Part shown: one piece after another, positions 7,506-16,835 of the stretch
Numbering within the stretch: position 1 is the stretch's first letter
Layout of the letters: the number at the start of each line of letters is the position of its first letter
NCBI GenBank assembly: GCA_030149285.1
Contig: JASBRU010000002.1
Span: forward strand, 248,001-312,000
DNA: 64,000 nucleotides
Source of the DNA: Flavobacteriales bacterium
GTDB taxonomy: Bacteria; Bacteroidota; Bacteroidia; Flavobacteriales; JASBRU01
Direction: 5' to 3'
Position numbers and translations under genes: made by a program
Notes under the pieces: model-generated
The model's database searches: none
What the model was told of the DNA's origin: nothing
The model's input: only the letters and a program-made list of their open reading frames with translations

Positions 7506-8728
7506 TTTTGTATATGGTTGATTATGATTTGAGTAGCGCCTATGTTTTTAGCTACATAGTGTTTGCTTTTTGCTGAGGTTTCAGCTAGTAATGCTTCGTT
7601 TGTAATAAAAGAAGTGTAGTATTTTATAAGTTCGTCTTTACGCTCTATAGGGAATGCTGCTTTTAGCTGTACCAAGTCTTTTGCTTCTTTAAATCTATGG
7701 TAATTTGGACCGAAAAATAAGGGCATTCCAAATGCAGCAGCTTCAAGGGTATTATGTATACCTGCTCCAAAACCACCTCCAATATACCCCATATCTGCAT
7801 ATTGATATAAGTGTGCTAATATTCCTATTTTATTAATAATTAACACCTGAGTATCATCAGCGTTTTCTGCTGTTAAATTATCAAGCGTTAATGCTTTTTT
7901 AGTAAGCTTTTGAATAAAGGAATTGATGTTTTTATCATTAATTTCATGTGGGGCTATGATGAATTTACTAGAATCAGAATGATTAATTAATTCAATCAAA
8001 ATTCTTTCATCATCAGGCCATGTGCTACCAGCTATAAATAAAGGATGAATGCCTTTAAATTCATTAATTAAAGGAATAGAGTTAGGCGACTCTAGTACAG
8101 ATGAAACTCTATCAAACCTAGTGTCACCGCTAATACTTACTTGGTTTACTCCAATTGATTGAAGCAATTTAACCGATTCTTCATCTTGCACAAAAATGTG
8201 GCGTATCTTTTTTAATGTGCTTTGCATCCATTTTCCCCATGGTTTAAAAAACACTTGGTCTTTTCTAAAAATTGCCGAAGTAATGTACAGGGGTATATTT
8301 TTTTTGTAAAGCGTAGATATATAATGAGGCCAGAACTCATATTTAATAAAAACTGCAAACTCTGGGTTAATAATTTCTATGAACTTCTTTGCATTATAGG
8401 GGCTGTCTAAGGGTAAATAATATACAAAGTCTGCCCCGGAGTAGTTTTTTCTTATTTCATAACCCGAAGGGGAGAAGAAGGTAAGTAGTATTTTGTAATT
8501 CGGTTTTTCTTTTTTTAAGGCTTCAATTAATGGTCTACCTTGTTCAAATTCACCAAGAGATGCGCAATGAATCCAAATGCATTTGGGCTTTTCTTCAAAG
8601 GCAATCTCTAAATTTATTAGTAGGTCTTTTCTTCCTTGTACCCACTTTTTTGCTTTAGAATTGAATAATGAGGATATAAGGATTAAAAAACCATAGAACT
8701 GTATGCCAACCGTATATAATAAGCTCAT
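7502..8728 (-). CDS. waaA: 3-deoxy-D-manno-octulosonic acid (Kdo) transferase
   Basis: The 408-residue protein transfers Kdo from CMP-Kdo to lipid A precursor at the inner face of the inner membrane. It has an N-terminal membrane anchor (about 1-22). The GT30 N-domain includes WIHCASLGEFEQGRPLIEAL, with the conserved Glu, and IKYEFWPHY. The GT-B C-domain has ISGDTRFDRV, FIAGSTWPDDE and GYIGGGFGAGIHNTLEAAAFG. Length fits the family. The gene lies 3 bases after an outer-membrane protein gene and is probably co-transcribed with it. It fits with the lpx and hldD genes elsewhere in the window. Confidence 0.95.
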   Translation of the reverse strand: MSLLYTVGIQFYGFLILISSLFNSKAKKWVQGRKDLLINLEIAFEEKPKCIWIHCASLGEFEQGRPLIEALKKEKPNYKILLTFFSPSGYEIRKNYSGADFVYYLPLDSPYNAKKFIEIINPEFAVFIKYEFWPHYISTLYKKNIPLYITSAIFRKDQVFFKPWGKWMQSTLKKIRHIFVQDEESVKLLQSIGVNQVSISGDTRFDRVSSVLESPNSIPLINEFKGIHPLFIAGSTWPDDERILIELINHSDSSKFIIAPHEINDKNINSFIQKLTKKALTLDNLTAENADDTQVLIINKIGILAHLYQYADMGYIGGGFGAGIHNTLEAAAFGMPLFFGPNYHRFKEAKDLVQLKAAFPIERKDELIKYYTSFITNEALLAETSAKSKHYVAKNIGATQIIINHIQK

Positions 8729-8731
8729 TGG

Positions 8732-9496
8732 CTAATCATAGTAATAGTTATCAGATTTGGTATAAATAGGTAATATCCAGCCCACTTTGATACCAAATAG
8801 GAGGTCTGTTTTTACTTCCGTATCAAATTGTCTTGTGTCAAAATTGTAGCCTCTTCTATTTTTTGTCCAGCCTTGGGTAAAGTCAAATCCTGCATAAAAA
8901 TTTGTCTTTCTGTCGTTGCCCAAATGCACATAACCAATAAACTGGCTCATTGCAAAACCTGTAGATAAACGGTCATAACCTTTTTCGTAGTCATCTTCTA
9001 GGTTAGGAGTAGAGTTGTTAGAGTCATCAATACGTATACGGTGCCTTAAAAAACCGCCACCAATAGTAATCATCAACCCAGAGTTTTTATTTGGTCCAAA
9101 GAGAGGGATGATTTTACCCACCTTTGCTTGTATGTGGTACCCTCTTTCATATAGATTTACATTAGCAAAGTCACCACTTTGCCCCAAGATAGTTCCATTG
9201 GCAGCAGCAATGCTGTCTAAAAAGTAATCTTCTTTTATAGTATTACCAAAAATCAAGTTCCCGCTAAACCCAAACAGCCAGTTACTTTTAGTTTTATATA
9301 GGAACTCAATGCCTGCATTTGAATTTGTTCCAAAACGGTCTGCTAAATCGCCACCTGGTACCTGAAAAGCATAAGATATTTGAATTAGTGGCGCCGATAC
9401 CAAAGAATCTTTTACATTTTTTTGAGCAAATAAATTATTGGAAAAAGCTGATAATAAGAATATTATGACTAATATGTGTGCTTTTATGTGTTTCAA
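8732..9496 (-). CDS. Predicted outer-membrane beta-barrel protein (TTG start)
   Basis: The 254-residue protein resembles small OmpA-like/PorT-type barrels of Bacteroidota, with strands such as PLIQISYAFQVPGGDLADRFG, AGIEFLYKTKSNWLFGFSGNLIFG and LLFGIKVGWILPIY. No ATG lies near the signal peptide. The only in-frame ATG, at 9583, would add 29 residues that read over the divergent promoter. A TTG at 9496 gives a perfect signal peptide (MKHIKAHILVIIFLLSAF...LFAQ), so I choose it. It precedes waaA by 3 bases. Function is unknown; a role in envelope assembly is only suggested by position. Confidence 0.7.
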   Translation of the reverse strand: MKHIKAHILVIIFLLSAFSNNLFAQKNVKDSLVSAPLIQISYAFQVPGGDLADRFGTNSNAGIEFLYKTKSNWLFGFSGNLIFGNTIKEDYFLDSIAAANGTILGQSGDFANVNLYERGYHIQAKVGKIIPLFGPNKNSGLMITIGGGFLRHRIRIDDSNNSTPNLEDDYEKGYDRLSTGFAMSQFIGYVHLGNDRKTNFYAGFDFTQGWTKNRRGYNFDTRQFDTEVKTDLLFGIKVGWILPIYTKSDNYYYD

Positions 9497-9560
9497 TGTT
9501 AAGTGTTTGCTATTTGTGCGAAGATAAGGGATAGAATTATTTTTAAAGGCTATAAATCTA

Positions 9561-9568
9561 TATATTTG
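9561..9568 (+). promoter_or_regulatory. -7 box of the nucleotide-sugar operon
   Basis: TATATTTG is a full match to TAnnTTTG, 29 bases before the ATG of the aminotransferase. The -33 box is weak (only T-rich sequence at the right distance). It sits in the gap between the divergent barrel/waaA unit and the sugar operon. Confidence 0.55.
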
Positions 9569-9597
9569 TACCGATTTGCGCATTTTAATTGCAATTG

Positions 9598-10728
9598 ATG
9601 GAGAAAATTCAAATGGTTGACCTCCTTGGTCAATACGATAAAATTAAAGACCAAGTAGACAAAGCTATTATCGATGTTGTTCGATCTTCAGCATACATAA
9701 ACGGTCCCGAAGTAAAATTATTTCAAGAAGAATTAGAGAGTTACCTAGGTGTAAAGCATGTAGTGCCATGTGCAAATGGTACAGATGCATTGCAAGTTGC
9801 AATGATGGCTTTAGGTTTAAAACCGGGTGATGAAGTAATAACTGTAGATTTTACTTTTGCTGCTACTGTAGAGGTTATAGCCTTATTACAGCTAAAGCCT
9901 GTATTGGTTGATGTAGATGCAGATACATTTAACATCAATATAGATGCTTTGAAAAAAGCTATTGGTCCGAATACCAAAGCTATTGTTCCGGTTCACTTGT
10001 TTGGACAATGTGCCAATATGGAAGCCGTTATGGAAATAGCAAAGGAGCATAACTTATTTGTTATAGAAGATACGGCTCAAGCTATAGGTGCTGACTATAC
10101 TTTTTCTGACGGAACAAAGAAAAAAGCAGGTACAATTGGTAATGTAGGCTCAACATCTTTTTTCCCCTCTAAAAACTTAGGTTGTTATGGAGATGGTGGT
10201 GCAATTTTCACCAATGATGATGAACTGGCTGCTAAATTAAGAGCAGTAGTAAATCATGGGATGAATCGTAGATACTATCACGATGAAGTGGGTGTAAACT
10301 CTAGACTAGATAGTATACAGGCAGCAGTTTTAAGAATAAAATTGCGTGAACTTGATAAGTATGCAGCTGCCAGAAATGCAGCAGCAGATTACTATGACAA
10401 TGCATTTGCAAGTACTAATAAAATAGAAACCCCTCATAGGGCTTCTTACTCAAACCATGTTTTTCATCAGTACACACTTAAATTAAGTGATGACATTGAT
10501 AGAGATGCATTGCAACAATATTTAATGGATAAAGGTATACCGGCAATGATATATTATCCGGTGCCACTTCATATACAAGAAGCGTACAAAGGAAGTCGTT
10601 TTAACAATGATGACTTTAAGGTAACAGATGACCTAAGTAAAAGGGTTTTATCTTTACCTATGCATACTGAGCTTTCTGAAGAACAACTGAAATTTATTAC
10701 AACAACGATATTAGAATATATTAATTAA
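9598..10728 (+). CDS. DegT/DnrJ/EryC1/StrS-family sugar aminotransferase (WbpE-like)
   Basis: This 376-residue PLP enzyme puts an amino group on a keto-sugar nucleotide. It has the family layout: YINGPEVKLFQEELESYLG, the cofactor loop CANGTDALQVAMMALG, VIEDTAQAIGA with the PLP-contact Asp, and SFFPSKNLGCYGDGGA with the Schiff-base Lys at 192. Overall it resembles WbpE/WlbC, which aminate UDP-3-keto-GlcNAcA, but the substrate cannot be fixed from sequence. The ATG at 9598 is used; the TTG at 9589 is less likely. It is the first gene of a tightly packed operon with ugd, uxs, galE and rfbB. Confidence 0.9.
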   Translation: MEKIQMVDLLGQYDKIKDQVDKAIIDVVRSSAYINGPEVKLFQEELESYLGVKHVVPCANGTDALQVAMMALGLKPGDEVITVDFTFAATVEVIALLQLKPVLVDVDADTFNINIDALKKAIGPNTKAIVPVHLFGQCANMEAVMEIAKEHNLFVIEDTAQAIGADYTFSDGTKKKAGTIGNVGSTSFFPSKNLGCYGDGGAIFTNDDELAAKLRAVVNHGMNRRYYHDEVGVNSRLDSIQAAVLRIKLRELDKYAAARNAAADYYDNAFASTNKIETPHRASYSNHVFHQYTLKLSDDIDRDALQQYLMDKGIPAMIYYPVPLHIQEAYKGSRFNNDDFKVTDDLSKRVLSLPMHTELSEEQLKFITTTILEYIN

Positions 10729-10739
10729 AGACCATAATC

Positions 10740-12050
10740 ATGAATATTGCAGTAGTAGGTACTGGGTATGTAGGTTTAGTAACCGGAACATGTCTTGCCG
10801 AAACGGGTAACAACGTAATGTGCGTTGATATTGATGAAGCAAAAGTTGAAAAAATGCAAAGAATGGAGGTTCCTATATACGAACCTCACTTAGATGTTCT
10901 TTTTCAAAGAAATATAAAAGCAGGTAGACTTAAGTTTACTACTAAGCTAGAAGATGCTATTGATGATGCAGAAGTTGTATTCTTAGCATTACCAACTCCT
11001 CCCGGAGAAGATGGTTCGGCAGATTTATCTTATGTATTAGGTGTTGCTCAACACTTAGGTAAAATAATGAAAGGCTACAAAGTAATTGTAGATAAGAGTA
11101 CAGTGCCAGTTGGTACGGCTGAAAAAGTACAAGCAGAGATTGCAAAGAATGCCAAAGTTGATTTTGATGTAGTCTCTAACCCAGAATTCTTGAGAGAAGG
11201 CTTTGCTGTAGATGATTTCTTAAAACCAGATAGAATTGTAGTGGGTACTAGCTCTAAACGAGCTGAAGATGTGATGGCATCATTATATAAGCCATATGTA
11301 CGCCAAGGCAACCCAATTATCTTTATGGATGAAAAGTCTGCTGAGCTTACTAAGTATGCAGCAAACTCATTTTTGGCTACAAAAATTACCTTTATGAATG
11401 AGGTGGCTAACTTTTGCGAGAGAGTAGGCGCTGATGTAGATAAGGTTCGCATAGGTATTGGTACAGATACTCGTATAGGTAAACGTTTCCTTTTCCCTGG
11501 TATTGGTTATGGCGGAAGCTGTTTTCCAAAAGATGTACAAGCATTAGCTAAGTCAGGAAAAGAATATGGTTACCATTTTGAGATTTTAGACTCTGTAATG
11601 AGAGTAAATGAAAATCAGAAAACAGTTATCGTTCCAAAAATTACTGATTTCTTTAACGGTAAATTAGAAGGAAAGAAAATAGGTTTATGGGGTTTAGCAT
11701 TTAAGCCTGATACAGATGATATTAGAGAAGCACCGGCATTATATATTATTAATGAACTATTGAAACAAGGTGCTCAAATTAAAGCATTTGACCCGGAAGC
11801 AATGGAAAATGTGAAGGGTGTAATAGGCGACAAAATAGAGTATGCAGACAATATGTATGATGCAATTAACGGGGCTGATGCTTTAGTTATTGCAACAGAA
11901 TGGTCTGTATTTAGAAACCCGGATTTTAGTAAAATTTCTTCGGCTTTAAATCAAAAAGTAATTTTTGATGGACGTAACTTATACGAATTAGAAGAAATGA
12001 ATGAAAAAGGCTATTACTATAGTAGTATTGGTAGAGAGTTAGTAAAATAA
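10740..12050 (+). CDS. ugd: UDP-glucose 6-dehydrogenase
   Basis: The 436-residue enzyme oxidises UDP-glucose twice with NAD+ to UDP-glucuronate in the cytoplasm. It has the N-terminal Rossmann motif GTGYVGLVTGTCLAETG, then LPTPPGEDGSAD, VDKSTVPVGTAE and NPEFLREGFAVDDF. The catalytic Cys is 261 in GIGYGGSCFPKDVQAL, and the C-terminal domain includes GLAFKPDTDDIREAP. Length is normal. It lies 11 bases after the aminotransferase and feeds the next gene, which uses UDP-glucuronate. Confidence 0.96.
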   Translation: MNIAVVGTGYVGLVTGTCLAETGNNVMCVDIDEAKVEKMQRMEVPIYEPHLDVLFQRNIKAGRLKFTTKLEDAIDDAEVVFLALPTPPGEDGSADLSYVLGVAQHLGKIMKGYKVIVDKSTVPVGTAEKVQAEIAKNAKVDFDVVSNPEFLREGFAVDDFLKPDRIVVGTSSKRAEDVMASLYKPYVRQGNPIIFMDEKSAELTKYAANSFLATKITFMNEVANFCERVGADVDKVRIGIGTDTRIGKRFLFPGIGYGGSCFPKDVQALAKSGKEYGYHFEILDSVMRVNENQKTVIVPKITDFFNGKLEGKKIGLWGLAFKPDTDDIREAPALYIINELLKQGAQIKAFDPEAMENVKGVIGDKIEYADNMYDAINGADALVIATEWSVFRNPDFSKISSALNQKVIFDGRNLYELEEMNEKGYYYSSIGRELVK

Positions 12051-12062
12051 ACCCGAAACAAA

Positions 12063-13049
12063 ATGAAAAGAGTACTTATAACAGGTGCAGCAGGATTTTT
12101 AGGCTCACATTTATGTGACCGATTTATAAAAGAAGGATACTACGTAATAGGTATGGATAACCTGATTACTGGTAACCTTGAAAATATAGAACATCTGTTT
12201 AAGCTCGAGAATTTTGAGTTTTGTCATCACGATGTTTCAAACTTTGTACACGTGTCCGGAGATTTAGATTATATCCTTCATTTTGCATCTCCTGCTAGCC
12301 CTATTGATTATTTAAAAATCCCTATTCAAACCTTAAAAGTAGGTTCGTTAGGTACACATAACTTATTGGGCTTAGCAAAAGCTAAAAATGCAAGGATGCT
12401 TATTGCTTCTACATCTGAAGTTTATGGTGACCCTGATGTACACCCACAACCGGAAGAGTACTACGGTAACGTAAACCCGGTAGGCCCTAGAGGTGTATAT
12501 GATGAAGCAAAACGTTTTCAAGAAGCTATTACTATGGCTTACCATACTTACCATGGTGTTGAGACTAGAATAGTAAGAATTTTTAATACCTATGGCCCTC
12601 GTATGAGACTGAATGATGGTAGAGTTTTACCGGCATTTATTGGTCAGGCATTAAGAGGGGAAGACCTTACTATTTTTGGCGACGGTACACAAACACGTTC
12701 TTTTTGTTATGTAGATGATTTAATTGAAGGTATTTACCGATTATTACATAGCGATTACGAGCAACCGGTAAACATTGGTAACCCAGATGAGATTACAATC
12801 GGTGACTTTGCAGAAGAGATTATCAAGCTAACAGGAACAAACCAAAAAGTGGTTTACCAACCGTTACCTGTAAATGACCCATTACAGCGTCAGCCAGATA
12901 TTACAAAGGCAAGAGCTATATTAAACTGGGAGCCGAAAATAAATAGAGCTGAAGGCTTGAAAATTACTTACGAATACTTCAAGTCTTTACCGGAAGAGAA
13001 ATTGTTCAAAAAAGAACATAACGACTTCGAGGGGTACATTAAAAAATAA
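12063..13049 (+). CDS. uxs: UDP-glucuronate decarboxylase (UDP-xylose synthase)
   Basis: The 328-residue extended SDR converts UDP-glucuronate, made by the preceding Ugd, to UDP-xylose. NAD binds at [14 protein letters not shown]. The UXS signature [15 protein letters not shown] and STSEVYGDP follow, and the YxxxK pair is Tyr146/Lys150 in [25 protein letters not shown] and the [14 protein letters not shown] loop with the key Arg also fit UXS and not an epimerase. No membrane anchor is present, so it is soluble. It starts 12 bases after ugd. Confidence 0.93.
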   Translation: MKRVLITGAAGFLGSHLCDRFIKEGYYVIGMDNLITGNLENIEHLFKLENFEFCHHDVSNFVHVSGDLDYILHFASPASPIDYLKIPIQTLKVGSLGTHNLLGLAKAKNARMLIASTSEVYGDPDVHPQPEEYYGNVNPVGPRGVYDEAKRFQEAITMAYHTYHGVETRIVRIFNTYGPRMRLNDGRVLPAFIGQALRGEDLTIFGDGTQTRSFCYVDDLIEGIYRLLHSDYEQPVNIGNPDEITIGDFAEEIIKLTGTNQKVVYQPLPVNDPLQRQPDITKARAILNWEPKINRAEGLKITYEYFKSLPEEKLFKKEHNDFEGYIKK

Positions 13050-13057
13050 ACCTTTTT

Positions 13058-14080
13058 ATGGGAAAAATATTAGTTACAGGTGGTCTTGGTTATATAGGTT
13101 CTCACACTGTTGTTGAGCTTATTAATCAGGGGTATGACCCTTTGATTATAGATAACTTATCTACATCCGATATTGAGGTTTTAGCCAGAATAGAAAAAAT
13201 TGTTGGCAAAAAAGTAGCTTTTGAGCAAGTAGAAATGTGCAACTATGATGAGATGTACAATTTATTTAGAGAGTATGACGATATCGAATCTGTAATTCAT
13301 TTTGCTGCATTCCTATTAGTAGGAGAGTCAGTAGAAGACCCATTAAAATATTACCACAACAATATTGCATCTACTGTAAACTTGCTATCATGCATGAAAG
13401 AGTTTGATGTACAAAATATTGTGTTCTCATCATCGTGTACAGTTTATGGTAACCCGGAGACTTTACCTGTAGATGAAAACGCTCCTATACAACCAGCTGT
13501 ATCTCCTTATGGAAATACAAAGCAAATGGGTGAAGATATTATTAGAGATACTACGGTTTCTTCAAACATCAATGCAATTTCATTGAGGTACTTTAACCCA
13601 ATAGGTGCACACGAATCATCAATAATTGGTGAGTTTCAAGATGGTGTACCACATCATTTAGTACCTTACATTACCGAGACAGCTTTAGGTAAACGTAAGC
13701 AGTTAAATGTTTTTGGTGGTGACTGGAATACTCCTGATGGTACCTGTGTGAGAGATTATATACACGTAGTTGATATTGCAAAGGCACATATCTCTGCAGT
13801 AGATAGACTAGTAGCTAGAAAGGCAGATGAGAAGTTTGAAGTATTTAATTTAGGTACTGGTATAGGGTACTCTGTACTAGATTTAATTAAAGCTTTTGTA
13901 AATTCTACAGGATTAGAAGTGCCTTACGAAATAGTAGATAGAAGACCCGGTGATGTTGAAGCCGTTTATGCAGATACTACCAAGGCTAATAATGTACTAG
14001 GCTGGAAAGCAGAGTTAAGCTTAGAAACAATGTTAAAATCTGCTTGGGATTGGGAACAAACCCTAGCATCTGAAGAGTAA
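13058..14080 (+). CDS. galE: UDP-glucose 4-epimerase
   Basis: The 340-residue SDR interconverts UDP-glucose and UDP-galactose, or the GlcNAc/GalNAc forms, with bound NAD+. Visible motifs are GGLGYIGSHTVVEL, HFAAFLLVGESVEDPLKYY and FSSSCTVYGNPE, with the Tyr151/Lys155 pair in SPYGNTKQMGE. YFNPIGAHESS and the GTCVRDYIHVVD loop follow. It lies 8 bases after uxs. Galactose use is equally possible; the context suggests a precursor for surface sugars. Confidence 0.94.
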   Translation: MGKILVTGGLGYIGSHTVVELINQGYDPLIIDNLSTSDIEVLARIEKIVGKKVAFEQVEMCNYDEMYNLFREYDDIESVIHFAAFLLVGESVEDPLKYYHNNIASTVNLLSCMKEFDVQNIVFSSSCTVYGNPETLPVDENAPIQPAVSPYGNTKQMGEDIIRDTTVSSNINAISLRYFNPIGAHESSIIGEFQDGVPHHLVPYITETALGKRKQLNVFGGDWNTPDGTCVRDYIHVVDIAKAHISAVDRLVARKADEKFEVFNLGTGIGYSVLDLIKAFVNSTGLEVPYEIVDRRPGDVEAVYADTTKANNVLGWKAELSLETMLKSAWDWEQTLASEE

Positions 14081-14090
14081 AACAGTAGAT

Positions 14091-15149
14091 ATGAGCACTA
14101 ACAAAACCATACTTATTACCGGAGGAGCTGGCTTTATTGGGTCACACGTAGTGCGCTTATTTGTAAATAAATATCCAAACTACACTATTGTAAACCTAGA
14201 TAAGCTCACTTATGCCGGTAATTTAGAAAACTTAACAGATATTGAAAATGCAGACAACTACACCTTTGTAAAAGGAGATATAGTGGACGCAGACTTTGTT
14301 AATGATTTATTTTCTAAGTATAGTTTTGATGGGGTTATTCATTTAGCTGCAGAATCTCATGTAGATAGATCTATAACCGACCCAAACTCGTTTATTATGA
14401 CGAATGTGGTAGGTACAGCAAACTTATTGAATGCCGCACGTGAGAGTTGGAAAGGGAATACCGAAGGAAAACGTTTTTATCATATTTCTACAGATGAGGT
14501 TTATGGTACTTTGGGTGACACCGGGCTGTTTACAGAAACTACTGCCTATGACCCAAATTCACCTTATTCAGCCTCTAAAGCAAGTTCAGATCATTTAGTA
14601 AGAGCCTATGGCGAAACCTATGATTTACCACATGTGGTAACCAACTGCTCTAATAATTATGGGCAAAATCAATTTCCGGAAAAATTACTTCCATTGTTTA
14701 TTCATAATATAAAGAACAACAAATCATTACCTGTTTACGGCGATGGTAAGTATACCAGAGATTGGTTATACGTTGTAGACCATGCAATTGCTATAGACTT
14801 GGTGTATCACCAAGGAGTAAATGGTGAGACCTACAATATTGGTGGTTTTAATGAATGGCAGAATATTGATTTGATAAAGTTGCTTTGTAAGGTAATGGAT
14901 AAGAAGTTGGGTAGAGAAGAAGGTGCTTCTGAAAAACTAATTACTTACGTAACTGACCGCCCTGGGCATGATAGACGTTATGCAATTGATGCTAACAAAA
15001 TAAAAAGAGAGTTAGGTTGGGAACCATCAGTAACCTTTGAACAAGGCTTAGAAATTACTGTAGATTGGTACTTAGATAATGAGGAGTGGTTAAATAATGT
15101 TACTTCAGGTGCTTATCAAGAGTATTATAAAAAGCAGTACCGTCAATAA
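14091..15149 (+). CDS. rfbB: dTDP-glucose 4,6-dehydratase
   Basis: The 352-residue SDR makes dTDP-4-keto-6-deoxyglucose, the branch point for rhamnose and many amino or deoxy sugars. It has GGAGFIGSHVVRLFV, the dehydratase signature NLDKLTYAGNLENL, HLAAESHVDRSI, STDEVYGTLG with the catalytic Asp-Glu pair, and Tyr159/Lys163 in SPYSASKASSDHL. The NCSNNYGQNQFPEKLLPL and DHAIAID regions also fit. RmlA, RmlC and RmlD are not in the window, so the end product cannot be named. It is the last gene of the packed block. Confidence 0.95.
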   Translation: MSTNKTILITGGAGFIGSHVVRLFVNKYPNYTIVNLDKLTYAGNLENLTDIENADNYTFVKGDIVDADFVNDLFSKYSFDGVIHLAAESHVDRSITDPNSFIMTNVVGTANLLNAARESWKGNTEGKRFYHISTDEVYGTLGDTGLFTETTAYDPNSPYSASKASSDHLVRAYGETYDLPHVVTNCSNNYGQNQFPEKLLPLFIHNIKNNKSLPVYGDGKYTRDWLYVVDHAIAIDLVYHQGVNGETYNIGGFNEWQNIDLIKLLCKVMDKKLGREEGASEKLITYVTDRPGHDRRYAIDANKIKRELGWEPSVTFEQGLEITVDWYLDNEEWLNNVTSGAYQEYYKKQYRQ

Positions 15150-15231
15150 TTTTTTTCTTTTACTAAAAAGCACATCCCTTTATTGATATAATAGAATGTT
15201 CTTACATTTAAGGGCATTTAAAAAGTACCTC

Positions 15232-15936
15232 ATGTCTCAATTTAATTTTTTGGTGTTAGGAGCCGGTAGAGGCGGAACTAGCTTGTTGGCTGGTTTGCTA
15301 GACGCACACCCGGATATAGAAGTTGGTTTTGAGAAGTTTTCGGTAAAAATATTAATGAACCAACAATCCTGTGGTTTTTGGAAGTCACAACTAAACTGTA
15401 GAATCTCAAAGTTTAAGGCAGCTTGCTATGAGGAGGCAAAAAAACATTCTGCAAAGTTTTGGTCTAATAAAATTACAACCGAGCAATTAATTCCATTAGA
15501 AGGTCTTTCGAATAAGAAAAATGCAAAAGAGGTTTTTTTTAAAGCATTTAGCCAACAGAAAATTATATTTATTTTAAGAGATGGAAGAACTTCTATTCCA
15601 TCAAAAATGAATAGAAATAATTTAGATATAGATACCGCCTGTAAAAATTGGCAACACTCTATAAAAGTTTATGAATATTTAAAGAAAAGCAATAACCAAT
15701 GCTTCTTTATCAAGTTTGAGGATTTACTGCAAAACCCAACAAAAAGCTTAGAGGGTATCTGTCAGTTTTTGGAGGTAGAGTATACTGATGAAATGCTTAA
15801 GGGTACAGATAACCCTAAAATGCTAGAAGGTTATCGTCAGAAAACTATTGACTCTTCTAAAGTCTCAGAAGCCATGACTTTTCAGCCATGGCATGAGAAT
15901 ATAAAATATGAGTTGGAGATTGCTGGCTATATATAA
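15232..15936 (+). CDS. Sulfotransferase-family protein (PAPS-dependent)
   Basis: The 234-residue cytoplasmic protein has the two PAPS-binding signatures of sulfotransferases: the 5' phosphosulfate loop LGAGRGGTSLLAGLLDAHP near the N-terminus and the 3' phosphate motif FILRDGRTSIPSKMN in the middle, followed by FEDLLQNPTKSLEGICQFL. It would move sulfate from PAPS to a hydroxyl group, perhaps on a sugar given the upstream operon; the acceptor is inference. The ATG at 15232 is preferred over 15196 because the 12 extra residues precede the family start. It lies 82 bases after rfbB and its stop touches the fabD stop. Confidence 0.82.
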   Translation: MSQFNFLVLGAGRGGTSLLAGLLDAHPDIEVGFEKFSVKILMNQQSCGFWKSQLNCRISKFKAACYEEAKKHSAKFWSNKITTEQLIPLEGLSNKKNAKEVFFKAFSQQKIIFILRDGRTSIPSKMNRNNLDIDTACKNWQHSIKVYEYLKKSNNQCFFIKFEDLLQNPTKSLEGICQFLEVEYTDEMLKGTDNPKMLEGYRQKTIDSSKVSEAMTFQPWHENIKYELEIAGYI

Positions 15937-16812
15937 TTAGGCACTAGCTACTTCCATAGCTCTATCCACTTTCTTTACTAAACCCTGTAATACTTTACCA
16001 GGACCTACTTCTGTGAAAGAAGATGCTCCATCTGCAATCATTTGTTGTACTGTTTGTGTCCAACGTACAGGAGCTGTTAGTTGAGCATTTAAATTTTTCT
16101 TAATCTCATCTGGGTTTGTTACAGCATTTGCAGTAACATTTTGATAGATAGGGCAAGTTGGTTGATTAAAAGTAGTTGCATCAATTGCTTTGCCTAACTC
16201 TTCACGAGCGGGTTCCATAAGAGGCGAATGAAATGCCCCACCAACAGGTAATACAAGAGCTCTTCTGGCACCTGCTTCAGTTAGTTTTTCACAAGCTGTA
16301 TTAACCGCATCTATTGCTCCGGAAATTACTAATTGACCAGGGCAGTTATAGTTTGCTGCTACTACAACACCATCTATTTCTGCGCAAATATTTTCTACTA
16401 TGTTGTCTTCTAAACCTAATATAGCAGCCATTGTTGAAGGTTCTGCTTCGCATGCAGCTTGCATTGCTAATGCACGTTTAGATACTAGTTTTAAACCATC
16501 TTCAAAAGCCAATACTTTGTTTGCTACCAATGCAGAAAGCTCTCCTAATGAGTGGCCTGCAACCATATCCGGCTTAAAATCATCACCTAGAGAATCGGCT
16601 AAAATTACAGAGTGTAAAAAGATAGCAGGCTGTGTAACTTTGGTTTGCTTCAACTCTTCATCAGTTCCATCAAACATAATGTCTGTAATACGGAAACCTA
16701 ATATTTCGTTTGCTTTTTCAAATAGCTCTTTTGCTCTTTCAGAGCTTTCATAAAGATCTTTACCCATGCCCACAAACTGTGCGCCTTGTCCTGGAAATAC
16801 GTATGCTTTCAT
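15937..16812 (-). CDS. fabD: Malonyl-CoA:ACP transacylase
   Basis: The 291-residue enzyme loads malonyl groups onto acyl carrier protein for fatty-acid synthesis. It shows FPGQGAQFVGMGKDL at the N-terminus, the nucleophile elbow GHSLGE with Ser88, a conserved Arg in VSKRALAMQ, and His195 in GGAFHSPLM as the catalytic partner. EVGPGKVLQGLVKK closes the domain. Length is normal. It lies 23 bases after queD on the same strand and is probably in one transcript with it. Confidence 0.96.
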   Translation of the reverse strand: MKAYVFPGQGAQFVGMGKDLYESSERAKELFEKANEILGFRITDIMFDGTDEELKQTKVTQPAIFLHSVILADSLGDDFKPDMVAGHSLGELSALVANKVLAFEDGLKLVSKRALAMQAACEAEPSTMAAILGLEDNIVENICAEIDGVVVAANYNCPGQLVISGAIDAVNTACEKLTEAGARRALVLPVGGAFHSPLMEPAREELGKAIDATTFNQPTCPIYQNVTANAVTNPDEIKKNLNAQLTAPVRWTQTVQQMIADGASSFTEVGPGKVLQGLVKKVDRAMEVASA

Positions 16813-16835
16813 AATAGGTGCTTATTGTATTACGG

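Noticed and set aside
16400-16753. Open frame antisense to fabD
   Set aside because: Shadow of the fabD codons with no promoter, start context or recognisable protein.
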